NCBI RefSeq assembly: GCF_050948215.1
Contig: NW_027488577.1
Coordinates: forward strand, 1,302,001-1,366,000
Direction: 5' to 3'
DNA from: Halictus rubicundus
Lineage: Eukaryota; Arthropoda; Insecta; Hymenoptera; Halictidae
Length of the DNA: 64,000 nucleotides
Of the stretch, positions 39,320-53,019 are shown one piece after another. Each line of letters starts with the position of its first letter. Positions within the stretch are counted from its first letter, which is position 1. The notes beneath the pieces were generated by a model. That model was given only the letters and a program-made list of their open reading frames with translations, made no database searches and was not told the DNA's origin. The position numbers and the translations under genes are program-made.

Positions 39320-40658
39320 AACATAGGGGATTGGATAGGATAGAGGATAGGAGACGGTAGAGGATTGGATAGGATAGAGGATATTATAGGATAGGGGATA
39401 GGATAGGATGGAGGATAGGATAGGATAGAGGATAAGATAGGATAGAGGATAGGATAGGATAGAGGATATGATAGGATAGAGGATAGGATAGGATATAGGA
39501 TAGGATAGGATAGAGGATAGGATAGGATTGAGGATAGGATAGTAAAGAGGATAGGATACGATACAGGATACGATATTATAGAGGATAGGATGGGATAGAG
39601 GATAGGATAGGAGAGAGGATAGGATAGGATAGAGGATAGGATACGGATAGAGGATAGGATAGAATAGAGGATAGGATAGAGGATAGGATAGAGGATTGGA
39701 TAGGATAGAGGATATTATAGGATAGAGGATAGGATAGGATAGCGGATAGGATAGTATGGAGTATACGATTGAATTGAGGATAGGATAGGGTTGAGGATAG
39801 GATAGGATAGTGGATAGGAGACGGTAGAGGATTGGATAGGATAGAGGATAGGATAGGATAGAGGATACGATATTATAGAGGATAGGATAGGATAGCGGAT
39901 AGGATAGGATAGAGGATAGGATAGGATAGAGGATAGGATAGGATAGAGGATAGGATAGGATAGAGTATAGGATAGGATATAGGATAGGATAGGATAGAGG
40001 ATAGGATAGGATAGATGATAGGATAGGATAGAGGATTGGATAGGATAGAGGATACCATAGGATAGAGGATAGGATAGGATTGAGGATAGGATAGTAAAGA
40101 GGACAGGATAGGATACCGGATACGATATTATAGAGGATAGGATAGGATAGAGGATAGGATAGGATAGAGGATAGGATAGGATAGAGGATAGGATAGGATA
40201 GAGGATAGGATAGGATAGAGGATAGGATAGGATAGAGGATAGGATACGGATAGAGGATAGGATAGAATAGAGGATAGGATAGAGGATAGGATAGAGGATT
40301 GGATAGGATAGAGGATATTATAGGATAGAGGATAGGATAGGGTTGAGGATAGGATAGGATAGTGGATAGGAGAAGAAAGAGGATAGGATAGGATAGAGGA
40401 TAGGATACGATAGAGGATAGGATAGAGAATAGGATAGGATAGAGGATAGGGGATTGGATCGGATACAGGATAGGATAGGATAGCGGATAGGATAGGATCG
40501 AGTATAGGATAGAATTGAGGATAGGATAGGGTTGAGGATAGGATAGGAAAGAGGATAGGATAGTATAGAGGATAGGATAGGATAGAGGATATGATAGGAT
40601 AGAGGATAGCATAGGATAGAGGATAGGATAGGATAGAGGATAACATAGGGGATTGGAT
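39320..40658 (+). repeat. 1,339-bp unit, second of the tandem pair
   Basis: Same content as 37,981-39,319. Stop-creating and start-creating variants fall at the same relative places (for example 38,534 and 39,873). It runs directly into the E-type unit at 40,735. Confidence 0.86.
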
Positions 40659-41665
40659 AGGATAGAGGATAGGAGACGACAGAGGATAGGATAGGATTGA
40701 TGATAGGATAGGATAGATGATATTATAGGAAAGAGGATCGGATATGATAGAGGATACGATATTATAGAGGATAGGATAGGATAGGGGATAGGATAGGATG
40801 GAGGATAGGATAGGATAGAGGATAAGATAGGATAGAGTATAACATAGGGGATTGGATAGGATAGAGGATAGGAGACGATAGAGGATAGGATAGGATTGAT
40901 GATACGATAGGAAAGATTACAGGATAGGATACAGGATACGATATTATAGAGGATACGATATTATAGAGGATAGGATAGGATAGAGGATAGGATAGGATAG
41001 AGGATAGGATAGGATAGAGGATAGGATAGGATAGAGGATAGGATAGGATATAGGATAGGATGGAGGATAGGATAGGATAGAGGATAGGATAGGATAGATG
41101 ATTGGATAGGATAGAGGATACCAAAGGATAGAGGATAGGATAGGATTGAGGATAGGATAGGAAAGAGGACAGGATAGGATACAGGATACGATATTATAGA
41201 GGATACGATATTATAGAGGATAGGATAGGATAGAGGATAGGATTGGATAGAGGATAGGATAGGATAGAGGATAGGATAGGATAGAGGATAGGATAGGACA
41301 GAGGATAGGATAGGATAGAGGATAGCATAGGATAGAGGATAGGATACGGATAGAGGATAGGATAGGATAAAGGATAGGATAGAGGATAGGATAGAGGATT
41401 GGATAGGATAGAGGATATTATAGGATAGAGGATAGGATAGGATAGCGGATAGGATAGTATGGAGTATACGATAGTATTGAGGATAGGATAGGGTTGAGGA
41501 TAGGATAGGATAGAGGATAGGATAGGATAGATGATTGGATAGGATAGAGGATACCAAAGGATAGAGGATAGGATAGGATTGAGGATAGGATAGGAAAGAG
41601 GACAGGATAGGATACAGGATACGATATTATAGAGGATACGATATTATAGAGGATAGGATAGGATA

Positions 41666-42760
41666 GAGGATAGGATAGGATAGGATAGATGATATTATAG
41701 GATAGAGGATAGGATAGGAGAGAGGATAGGATAGGATAGTGGATTGGATAGGATAGAGGATGCGATAGGATAGAGGATAGGATAGGATAGAGGGTAGGAT
41801 AGGATAGAGGATAGGATATTATAGAGGATAGGATAGGATAGAGGATAACACAGGGGATTGGATAGCATTGAGGATAGGAGACGATAGAGGATAGGATAGG
41901 ATAGAGGATAGGATAGGATAGATGATATTATAGGATAGAGGATAGGATAGGATGGAGGATAGGATAGGATTGAGGATAGGATAGGAAAGAGAACAGGATA
42001 GGATACAGGATACGATATTATAGAGGATACGATATTATAGAGCATAGGATAGGATAGAGGATAGGATAGGATAGAGGATAGGATAGGATAGAGGATAGGA
42101 TAGGATAGAGGATAGGATAGGATAGAGGATAGGATAGGATAGGATAGAGGATAGGATAGGATAGAGGATAGGATAGGATAGAGGATAGGATAGGATGGAG
42201 GATAGGATAGGATAGATGATATTATAGGATAGAGGATAGCATAGGATGGAGGATAGGATAGGATAGATGATAAGATAGGATAGAGGATAGGATAGGATAA
42301 AGGATAGGATAGAATAGAGGATAGGATAGGATAGATGATATTATAGGAAAGAGGATAGGATATGATAGAGGATACGATATTATAGAGGATAGGATAGGAT
42401 AGAGGATAGGATAGGATAGAGGATAGGATAGGATAGAGGATAGGATAGGATAGAGGATAGGATAGGATAGAGGATAGGATAGGATAGAGGATAGGATAGG
42501 ATAGAGGATAGGATAGGATAGAGGATAGGATAGGATAGAGGATAGGATAGGATAGAGGATAGGATACGATAGAGGATAGGATAGAGAATAGGATAGGATA
42601 GAGGATAGAGGATTGGATAGGATAGAGGATAGGATAGGATAGAGGATAGGATAGGATAGAGGATATGATAGCATAGGGGATAGGAGACGATAGAGGATAG
42701 GATAGGATAGAATATAGGATAGGATAGATGATATTATAGGATAGAGGATAGGATAGGATG
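41666..42760 (+). repeat. 1.1 kb piece of the 16-23 kb type between two long duplicates
   Basis: At 41,687 the start island of the ~2 kb unit appears with gagagagg, tagtggattgg, gatgcg, gagggtagg and aacacagggg, matching 18,227-18,480 at offset 23,460. The aacacagggg variant is shared with copies 1 and 2 of that unit and not copy 3. Near 41,960 it switches to a gagaacagg/agcatagg stretch like 22,342-22,440, then to the atagcatagg island at 42,214 and a ten-unit 17-mer run, as at 22,611 and 24,749. It is a composite of two segment types. Confidence 0.82.
42385..42554 (+). repeat. Run of exactly 10 perfect 17-mers (third of three)
   Basis: Unit starts from 42,385 to 42,555 step by 17 bp, bounded by the same cgatattatag and ggatacg islands as the runs at 22,782 and 24,920, nearly 20 kb away. 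Confidence 0.88.
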
Positions 42761-45700
42761 GAGGATAGGATAGGATAGAGGATAGGATAGGATAGATGAT
42801 ATTATAGGATAGAGGATAGGATAGGATAGAGGATAGGATAGGATAGAGGATTGGATAGGATAGAGGATACCAAAGGATAGAGGATAGGATAGGATTGAGG
42901 ATAGTATAGGATATAGGATAGGATAGGATAGAGGATAGGATAGGATAGAGGATAGGATAGGATAGAGGATTGGATAGGATAGAGGATACCAAAGGATAGA
43001 GGATAGGATAGGATTGAGGATAGGATAGGAAAGAGGACAGGATAGTATACAGGATACGATATTATAGAGGATACGATATTATAGAGGATAGGATAGGATA
43101 GAGGATAGGATAGGATAGAGGATAGGATAGGATAGTTGATAGGATAGGATAGGATAGAGGATAGGATAGGATAGAGGATAGGATAGGATAGAGGATAGGA
43201 TAGGATAGAGGATAGGATAGGAGAGTGGATAGGATAGGATAGAGGATTGGATAGGATAGAGGATGCGATAGGAAAGAGGATAGGATAGGATAGAGGATAG
43301 GATAGGATAGAGGATAGGATATTATAGAGGATAGGATAGGATAGAGGATAACATAGGGGATTGGATTGCATAGAGGATAGGAGACGATAGAGGATAGGAT
43401 AGGATAGAGGATAGGATAGGATAGATGATATTATAGGATAGAGGATAGGATAGGATAGAGGATAGGATAGGATAGAGGATAGGATAGGAGAGAGGATAGA
43501 ATAGGATAGAGGATTGGATAGGATAGAGGATGCGATAGGATAGAGGATAGGATAGGATAGAGGATAGGATAGGATAGAGGATAGGATAGGATAGAGGATA
43601 GGATATTATAGAGGATAGGATAGGATAGAGGATAACATAGGGGATTGGATGGCATAGAGGATAGGAGACGATAGAGGATAGGATAGGATAGAGGATAGGA
43701 TAGGATAGATGATATTATAGGATAGAGGATAGGATAGGATGGAGGATAGGATAGGATAGAGGATAGGATATAGGATTGGATAGGACAGAGGATAGGATCG
43801 GATAGAGGATAGGATAGGATTGAGGATAGGAGAGGATAGAGCAGATGATAGAGCATAGGCAAGAATCGAGGATAGGATAGGATAGAATATAGGATAGGAT
43901 AGAGAATAGGATAGGATAGATGATGTTATAGGATAGAGGATAGGATAGGATGGAGGATAGGACAGGATAGAGGATAGGATAGGATAGAGGATAGGATAGG
44001 ATAGAGGATAGGATAGGATAGAGGATATTATAGGACAGAGGATAGGATAGGATAGAGGATAGGATATTATAGAGGATAGGATAGGATACAGCATAACATA
44101 GGGGATTTGATAGCATAGAGGATAGGAGACGATAGAGGATAGGATAGGATAGAGGATAGGATAGGATAGATGATATTATAGGATAGAGGATAGGATAGGA
44201 TGGAGGATAGGATAGGATAGAGGATAGGATATAGGATTGGATAGGATAGAGGATAGGATCGGATAGAGGATAGGATAGGATTGAGGATAGGAGAGGATAG
44301 AGCAGATGATAGAGCATAGGATAGAATTGAGGATAGGATAGGATAGAATATAGGATAGGATCGAGAATAGGATAGGATAGATGATATTATAGGATAGAGG
44401 ATAGGATAGGATGGAGGATAGGATAGGATAGAGGATAGGATAGGATGGAGGTTAGGATAGGATAGAGGATAAGATAGGATAGAGGATAACATAGGGGATT
44501 GGATAGGATAGAGGATAGGAGACCATACAGGATAGGATAGGATTGATGATAGGATAGGAAAGATTACAGGATAGGATACAGGATACGATATTATAGAGGA
44601 TACGATATTATAGAGGATAGGATAGGATAGAGGATAGGATAGGATAGAGGATAAGATAGGATAGAGGATAACATAGGGGATTGGATAGGATAGAGGGGAG
44701 GAGACCATAGAGGATAGGATAGGATTGATGATAGGATAGGAAAGATTACAGGATAGGATACAGGATACGATATTATAGAGGATAGGATAGGATAGAGGAT
44801 AGGATAGGATAGAGGATTGGATAGGATAGAGGATACCAAAGGATAGAGGATAGGATAGGATTGAGGATAGGATAGGATTGAGGATAGGATAGGAAAGAGG
44901 ACAGGATAGTATACAGGATACGATATTATAGAGGATACGATATTATAGAGGATAGGATAGGATAGAGGATAGGATAGGATAGAGGATAGGATAGGAGAGA
45001 GGATAGGATAGGACAGAGGATAGGATAGGATAGAGGATAGGATAGGATAGAGGATAGGATAGGATAGATGATTGGATATTATAAAGGATACCAAAGGATA
45101 GAGGATAGGATAGGATTGAGGATAGGATAGGAAAGAGGACAGGATAGGATACAGGATACGATATTATAGAGGATACGATATTATAGTGGATAGGATAGGA
45201 TAGAGGATAGGATAGGATAAAGGATAGGATAGGATAGAGGATAGGAGAGGATAGAGTATAGGATAAGATAGAGGATAGGATAGGATAGAGGATAGGATAT
45301 GATAGAGTATAGGATAGGATAGGGGATAGGATGGGATAGAGGATACGATAGGATAGAGGATATGATAGGATAGAGGAGAGGATAGGATAGAGGATAGGAT
45401 AGGATAGAGGATAGGATAGGATAGAGGATAGGATACGGATAGAGGATAGGATAGGATAGAGGATAGGATAGAGGATAGGATAGAGGATATTATAGGATAG
45501 AGGATAGGATAGGATAGCGGATAGGATAGTATGGAGTATACGATAGAATTGAGGATAGGATAGGGTTGAGGATAGGATAGGATAGAGGATAGGATAGAGA
45601 ATAGGATAGGATAGAGGATAGGGGATTGGATCGGATACAGGATAGGAGACGGTAGAGGATTGGATAGGATAGAGTATATTATAGGATAGAGGATAGGATA

Positions 45701-48680
45701 GGATGGAGGATAGGATAGGATAGAGGATAAGATAGGATAGAGGATAACATAGGGGATTGGATAGGATAGAGGATAGGAGACGGTAGAGGATTGGATAGGA
45801 TAGAGGATATTATAGGATAGGGGATAGGATAGGATGGAGGATAGGATAGGATAGAGGATAAGATAGGATAGAGGATAACATAGGGGATTGGATAGGATAG
45901 AGGATACGATAGGATAGAGGATATGATAGGATAGAGGAGAGGATAGGATAGAGGATAGGATAGGATAGAGGATAGGATAGGATAGAGGATAGGATACGGA
46001 TAGAGGATAGGATAGGATAGAGGATAGGATAGAGGATAGGATAGAGGATAGGATAGAGGATATTATAGGATAGAGGATAGGATAGGATAGCGGATAGGAT
46101 AGTATGGATTATACGATAGAATTGAGGATAGGATAGGGTTGAGGATAGGATAGGATAGAGGATAGGATAGAGAATAGGATAGGATAGAGGATAGGGGATT
46201 GGATCGGATACAGGATAGGAGACGGTAGAGGATTGGATAGGATAGAGTATATTATAGGATAGAGGATAGGATAGGATGGAGGATAGGATAGGATAGAGGA
46301 TAAGATAGGATAGAGGATAACATAGGGGATTGGATAGGATAGAGGATAGGAGACGGTAGAGGATTGGATAGGATAGAGGATATTATAGGATAGGGGATAG
46401 GATAGGATGGAGGATAGGATAGGATAGAGGATAAGATAGGATAGAGGATAGGATAGGATAGAGGATATGATAGGATAGAGGATAGGATAGGATATAGGAT
46501 AGGATAGGATAGAGGATAGGATAGGATTGAGGATAGGATAGTAAAGAGGATAGGATACGATACAGGATACGATATTATAGAGGATAGGATGGGATAGAGG
46601 ATAGGATAGGAGAGAGGATAGGATAGGATAGAGGATAGGATACGGATAGAGGATAGGATAGAATAGAGGATAGGATAGAGGATAGGATAGAGGATTGGAT
46701 AGGATAGAGGATATTATAGGATAGAGGATAGGATAGGATAGCGGATAGGATAGTATGGAGTATACGATTGAATTGAGGATAGGATAGGGTTGAGGATAGG
46801 ATAGGATAGTGGATAGGAGACGGTAGAGGATTGGATAGGATAGAGGATAGGATAGGATAGAGGATACGATATTATAGAGGATAGGATAGGATAGCGGATA
46901 GGATAGGATAGAGGATAGGATAGGATAGAGGATAGGATAGGATAGAGGATAGGATAGGATAGAGTATAGGATAGGATATAGGATAGGATAGGATAGAGGA
47001 TAGGATAGGATAGATGATAGGATAGGATAGAGGATTGGATAGGATAGAGGATACCATAGGATAGAGGATAGGATAGGATTGAGGATAGGATAGTAAAGAG
47101 GACAGGATAGGATACCGGATACGATATTATAGAGGATAGGATAGGATAGAGGATAGGATAGGATAGAGGATAGGATAGGATAGAGGATAGGATAGGATAG
47201 AGGATAGGATAGGATAGAGGATAGGATAGGATAGAGGATAGGATACGGATAGAGGATAGGATAGAATAGAGGATAGGATAGAGGATAGGATAGAGGATTG
47301 GATAGGATAGAGGATATTATAGGATAGAGGATAGGATAGGGTTGAGGATAGGATAGGATAGTGGATAGGAGAAGAAAGAGGATAGGATAGGATAGAGGAT
47401 AGGATACGATAGAGGATAGGATAGAGAATAGGATAGGATAGAGGATAGGGGATTGGATCGGATACAGGATAGGATAGGATAGCGGATAGGATAGGATCGA
47501 GTATAGGATAGAATTGAGGATAGGATAGGGTTGAGGATAGGATAGGAAAGAGGATAGGATAGTATAGAGGATAGGATAGGATAGAGGATATGATAGGATA
47601 GAGGATAGCATAGGATAGAGGATAGGATAGGATAGAGGATAACATAGGGGATTGGATAGGATAGAGGATAGGAGACGACAGAGGATAGGATAGGATTGAT
47701 GATAGGATAGGATAGATGATATTATAGGAAAGAGGATCGGATATGATAGAGGATACGATATTATAGAGGATAGGATAGGATAGGGGATAGGATAGGATGG
47801 AGGATAGGATAGGATAGAGGATAAGATAGGATAGAGTATAACATAGGGGATTGGATAGGATAGAGGATAGGAGACGATAGAGGATAGGATAGGATTGATG
47901 ATAGGATAGGAAAGATTACAGGATAGGATACAGGATACGATATTATAGAGGATACGATATTATAGAGGATAGGATAGGATAGAGGATAGGATAGGATAGA
48001 GGATAGGATAGGATAGAGGATAGGATAGGATAGAGGATAGGATAGGATAGAGGATAGGATAGGATATAGGATAGGATGGAGGATAGGATAGGATAGAGGA
48101 TAGGATAGGATAGATGATTGGATAGGATAGAGGATACCAAAGGATAGAGGATAGGATAGGATTGAGGATAGGATAGGAAAGAGGACAGGATAGGATACAG
48201 GATACGATATTATAGAGGATACGATATTATAGAGGATAGGATAGGATAGAGGATAGGATTGGATAGAGGATAGGATAGGATAGAGGATAGGATAGGATAG
48301 AGGATAGGATAGGACAGAGGATAGGATAGGATAGAGGATAGCATAGGATAGAGGATAGGATACGGATAGAGGATAGGATAGGATAAAGGATAGGATAGAG
48401 GATAGGATAGAGGATTGGATAGGATAGAGGATATTATAGGATAGAGGATAGGATAGGATAGCGGATAGGATAGTATGGAGTATACGATAGTATTGAGGAT
48501 AGGATAGGGTTGAGGATAGGATAGGATAGAGGATAGGATAGGATAGATGATTGGATAGGATAGAGGATACCAAAGGATAGAGGATAGGATAGGATTGAGG
48601 ATAGGATAGGAAAGAGGACAGGATAGGATACAGGATACGATATTATAGAGGATACGATATTATAGAGGATAGGATAGGAT
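42760..48680 (+). repeat. Long duplicated block, copy 2
   Basis: Downstream copy of 34,440-41,665. It is shorter mainly because it has a single 1,339-bp unit (46,319-47,657). A private point variant, tatggattatacg at about 46,105 where the family has tatggagtatacg, distinguishes it. Its right end runs into the E-unit array, whose marker at 47,734 corresponds to 40,735 in copy 1 (offset 6,999). Confidence 0.88.
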
Positions 48681-49617
48681 AGAGGATAGGATTGGATAGA
48701 GGATAGGATAGGATAGAGGATAGGATTGGATAGTGGATAGGATAGGACAGAGGATAGGATAGGATAGAGGATAGGATAGAGGATAGGATAGAGGATATTA
48801 TAGGATAGAGGATAGGATAGGATAGCGGATAGGATAGTATGGAGTATACGATAGAATTGAGGATAGGATAGGGTTGAGGATAGGATAGGATAGAGGATAG
48901 GATAGAGAATAGGATAGGATAGAGGATAGGGGATTGGATCGGATACAGGATAGGAGACGGTAGAGGATTGGATAGGATAGAGGATACCATAGGATAGAGG
49001 ATAGGATAGGATTGAGGATAGGATACGGATAGAGGATAGGATAGAATAGAGGATAGGATAGAGGATAGGATAGAGGATTGGATAGGATAGAGGATATTAT
49101 AGGATAGAGGATAGGATATTGTTGAGGATAGGATAGGATAGTGGATAGGAGAAGATAGAGGATAGGATAGGATAGAGGATAGGATACGATAGAGGATAGG
49201 ATAGAGAATAGGATAGGATAGAGGATAGGGGATTGGATCGCATACAGGATAGGAGACGGTAGAGGATTGGATAGGATAGAGGATAGGATAGAGGATAGGA
49301 TAGAGGATAGGATAGAGGATTGGATAGGATAGAGGATATTATAGGATAGAGGATAGGATAGGATAGCGGATAGGATAGGATCGAGTATAGGATAGAATTG
49401 AGGATAGGATAGGGTTGAGGATAGGATAGGAAAGAGGATAGGATAGTATAGAGGATAGGATAGGATAGAGGATATGATAGGATAGAGGATAGCATAGGAT
49501 AGAGGATAGGATAGGATAGAGGATAACATAGGGGATTGGATAGGATAGAGGATAGGAGACGATAGAGGATAGGATAGGATTGATGATAGGATAGGATAGA
49601 TGATATTATAGGAAAGA
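47734..49617 (+). repeat. E-type higher-order unit, main array, unit 1 (1,884 bp)
   Basis: It starts with ggatcggata at 47,734 and ends before the same marker at 49,618. Order of islands: gggga, aagatagg, gagtataacatagggg, gattacagg, paired cgatattatag, tatagg, gatgattgg, ataccaaagg, gaggacagg, atacgg, ataaagg, tatggagtatacg. A second ataccaaagg round, gagaatagg, ggggattgg and gagaagatag follow. It is 17 bp longer than unit 3 (one satellite unit). Confidence 0.9.
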
Positions 49618-51152
49618 GGATCGGATATGATAGAGGATACGATATTATAGAGGATAGGATAGGATAGGGGATAGGATAGGATGGAGGATAGGATAGGATA
49701 GAGGATAAGATAGGATAGAGTATAACATAGGGGATTGGATAGGATAGAGGATAGGAGACGATAGAGGATAGGATAGGATTGATGATAGGATAGGAAAGAT
49801 TACAGGATAGGATACAGGATACGATATTATAGAGGATACGATATTATAGAGGATAGGATAGGATAGAGGATAGGATAGGATAGAGGATAGGATAGGATAG
49901 AGGATAGGATAGGATAGAGGATAGGATAGGATATAGGATAGGATGGAGGATAGGATAGGATAGAGGATAGGATAGGATAGATGATTGGATAGGATAGAGG
50001 ATACCAAAGGATAGAGGATAGGATAGGATTGAGGATAGGATAGGAAAGAGGACAGGATAGGATACAGGATACGATATTATAGAGGATACGATATTATAGA
50101 GGATAGGATAGGATAGAGGATAGGATTGGATAGAGGATAGGATAGGATAGAGGATAGGATAGGATAGAGGATAGGATAGGACAGAGGATAGGATAGGATA
50201 GAGGATAGCATAGGATAGAGGATAGGATACGGATAGAGGATAGGATAGGATAAAGGATAGGATAGAGGATAGGATAGAGGATTGGATAGGATAGAGGATA
50301 TTATAGGATAGAGGATAGGATAGGATAGCGGATAGGATAGTATGGAGTATACGATAGTATTGAGGATAGGATAGGGTTGAGGATAGGATAGGATAGAGGA
50401 TAGGATAGGATAGATGATTGGATAGGATAGAGGATACCAAAGGATAGAGGATAGGATAGGATTGAGGATAGGATAGGAAAGAGGACAGGATAGGATACAG
50501 GATACGATATTATAGAGGATACGATATTATAGAGGATAGGATAGGATAGAGGATAGGATTGGATAGAGGATAGGATAGGATAGAGGATAGGATAGGATAG
50601 TGGATAGGATAGGACAGAGGATAGGATAGGATAGAGGATAGCATAGGATAGAGGATAGGATACGGATAGAGGATAGGATAGGATAAAGGATAGGATAGAG
50701 GATAGGATAGAGGATTGGATAGGATAGAGGATAGGATAGAGAATAGGATAGGATAGAGGATAGGGGATTGGATCGGATACAAGATAGGAGACGGTAGAGG
50801 ATTGGATAGGATAGAGGATAGGATAGAGGATAGGATAGAGGATAGGATAGAGGATTGGATAGGATAGAGGATATTATAGGATAGAGGATAGGATAGGATA
50901 GCGGATAGGATAGGATCGAGTATAGGATAGAATTGAGGATAGGATAGGGTTGAGGATAGGATAGGAAAGAGGATAGGATAGTATAGAGGATAGGATAGGA
51001 TAGAGGATATGATAGGATAGAGGATAGCATAGGATAGAGGATAGGATAGGATAGAGGATAACATAGGGGATTGGATAGGATAGAGGATAGGAGACGATAG
51101 AGGATAGGATAGGATTGATGATAGGATAGGATAGATGATATTATAGGAAAGA
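49618..51152 (+). repeat. E-type higher-order unit, main array, unit 2 (1,535 bp)
   Basis: Marker to marker this is 1,535 bp, 332 bp shorter than unit 3. The early part (gggga to the second ataccaaagg island) matches the other E units; the difference lies in the later part, after about 50,640. The same length recurs in unit 5, so units of 1,535 bp and ~1.87 kb alternate with one short unit. Confidence 0.9.
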
Positions 51153-53019
51153 GGATCGGATATGATAGAGGATACGATATTATAGAGGATAGGATAGGAT
51201 AGGGGATAGGATAGGATGGAGGATAGGATAGGATAGAGGATAAGATAGGATAGAGTATAACATAGGGGATTGGATAGGATAGAGGATAGGAGACGATAGA
51301 GGATAGGATAGGATTGATGATAGGATAGGAAAGATTACAGGATAGGATACAGGATACGATATTATAGAGGATACGATATTATAGAGGATAGGATAGGATA
51401 GAGGATAGGATAGGATAGAGGATAGGATAGGATAGAGGATAGGATAGGATAGAGGATAGGATAGGATATAGGATAGGATGGAGGATAGGATAGGATAGAG
51501 GATAGGATAGGATAGATGATTGGATAGGATAGAGGATACCAAAGGATAGAGGATAGGATAGGATTGAGGATAGGATAGGAAAGAGGACAGGATAGGATAC
51601 AGGATACGATATTATAGAGGATACGATATTATAGAGGATAGGATAGGATAGAGGATAGGATTGGATAGAGGATAGGATAGGATAGAGGATAGGATAGGAT
51701 AGAGGATAGGATAGGACAGAGGATAGGATAGGATAGGGGATAGCATAGGATAGAGGATAGGATACGGATAGAGGATAGGATAGGATAAAGGATAGGATAG
51801 AGGATAGGATAGAGGATTGGATAGGATAGAGGATATTATAGGATAGAGGATAGGATAGGATAGCGGATAGGATAGTATGGAGTATACGATAGTATTGAGG
51901 ATAGGATAGGGTTGAGGATAGGATAGGATAGAGGATAGGATAGGATAGATGATTGGATAGGATAGAGGATACCAAAGGATAGAGGATAGGATAGGATTGA
52001 GGATAGGATAGGAAAGAGGACAGGATAGGATACAGGATACGATATTATAGAGGATACGATATTATAGAGGATAGGATAGGATAGAGGATAGGATTGGATA
52101 GAGGATAGGATAGGATAGAGGATAGGATTGGATAGTGGATAGGATAGGACAGAGGATAGGATAGGATAGAGGATAGGATAGAGGATAGGATAGAGGATAT
52201 TATAGGATAGAGGATAGGATAGGATAGCGGATAGGATAGTATGGAGTATACGATAGAATTGAGGATAGGATAGGGTTGAGGATAGGATAGGATAGAGGAT
52301 AGGATAGAGAATAGGATAGGATAGAGGATAGGGGATTGGATCGGATACAGGATAGGAGACGGTAGAGGATTGGATAGGATAGAGGATACCATAGGATAGA
52401 GGATAGGATAGGATTGAGGATAGGATACGGATAGAGGATAGGATAGAATAGAGGATAGGATAGAGGATAGGATAGAGGATTGGATAGGATAGAGGATATT
52501 ATAGGATAGAGGATAGGATAGGGTTGAGGATAGGATAGGATAGTGGATAGGAGAAGATAGAGGATAGGATAGGATAGAGGATAGGATACGATAGAGGATA
52601 GGATAGAGAATAGGATAGGATAGAGGATAGGGGATTGGATCGGATACAGGATAGGAGACGGTAGAGGATTGGATAGGATAGAGGATAGGATAGAGGATAG
52701 GATAGAGGATAGGATAGAGGATTGGATAGGATAGAGGATATTATAGGATAGAGGATAGGATAGGATAGCGGATAGGATAGGATCGAGTATAGGATAGAAT
52801 TGAGGATAGGATAGGGTTGAGGATAGGATAGGAAAGAGGATAGGATAGTATAGAGGATAGGATAGGATAGAGGATATGATAGGATAGAGGATAGCATAGG
52901 ATAGAGGATAGGATAGGATAGAGGATAACATAGGGGATTGGATAGGATAGAGGATAGGAGACGATAGAGGATAGGATAGGATTGATGATAGGATAGGATA
53001 GATGATATTATAGGAAAGA
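51153..53019 (+). repeat. E-type higher-order unit, main array, unit 3 (1,867 bp)
   Basis: Marker at 51,153, next at 53,020. It has the fuller late part that unit 1 has, including tagaagatag-type and two gagaatagg/ggggattgg islands. It differs from unit 1 by a single 17-mer in total length. Confidence 0.9.

Larger units (their letters stand above)
34440..41665 (+). repeat. Long duplicated block, copy 1 (8,320 bp spacing)
   Basis: From about 34,440 this block matches the sequence 8,320 bp downstream: agatgatatt at 34,474 and 42,794, gttataggat at 35,605 and 43,925. The offset becomes 8,338 after a 1-bp difference at 37,334 and one 17-mer difference near 37,640. It then drops to 6,999 because this copy holds two 1,339-bp units where the other holds one. 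The match ends near 41,665 (48,680 in copy 2). It ends with an E-type unit whose marker is at 40,735. Confidence 0.88.

Noticed and set aside
37489..40612. Overlapping minus-strand open reading frames of about 610 codons, 37,489-39,324 and 38,789-40,612
   Set aside because: They encode only the cyclic YPILS-type repeat, the pair are copies shifted by the 1,339-bp duplication, and they overlap in different frames with the same peptide. Open frames are expected because the TATCC repeat has no stop in any minus-strand frame.
34440..48680. Assembly artefact as the full explanation of the long duplicates
   Set aside because: The copies carry private variants (tatggattatacg near 46,105, the 1-bp difference at 37,334, different 1,339-bp unit number), so they are not a simple double count. 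An artefact affecting unit number inside homogeneous runs still cannot be excluded without reads.
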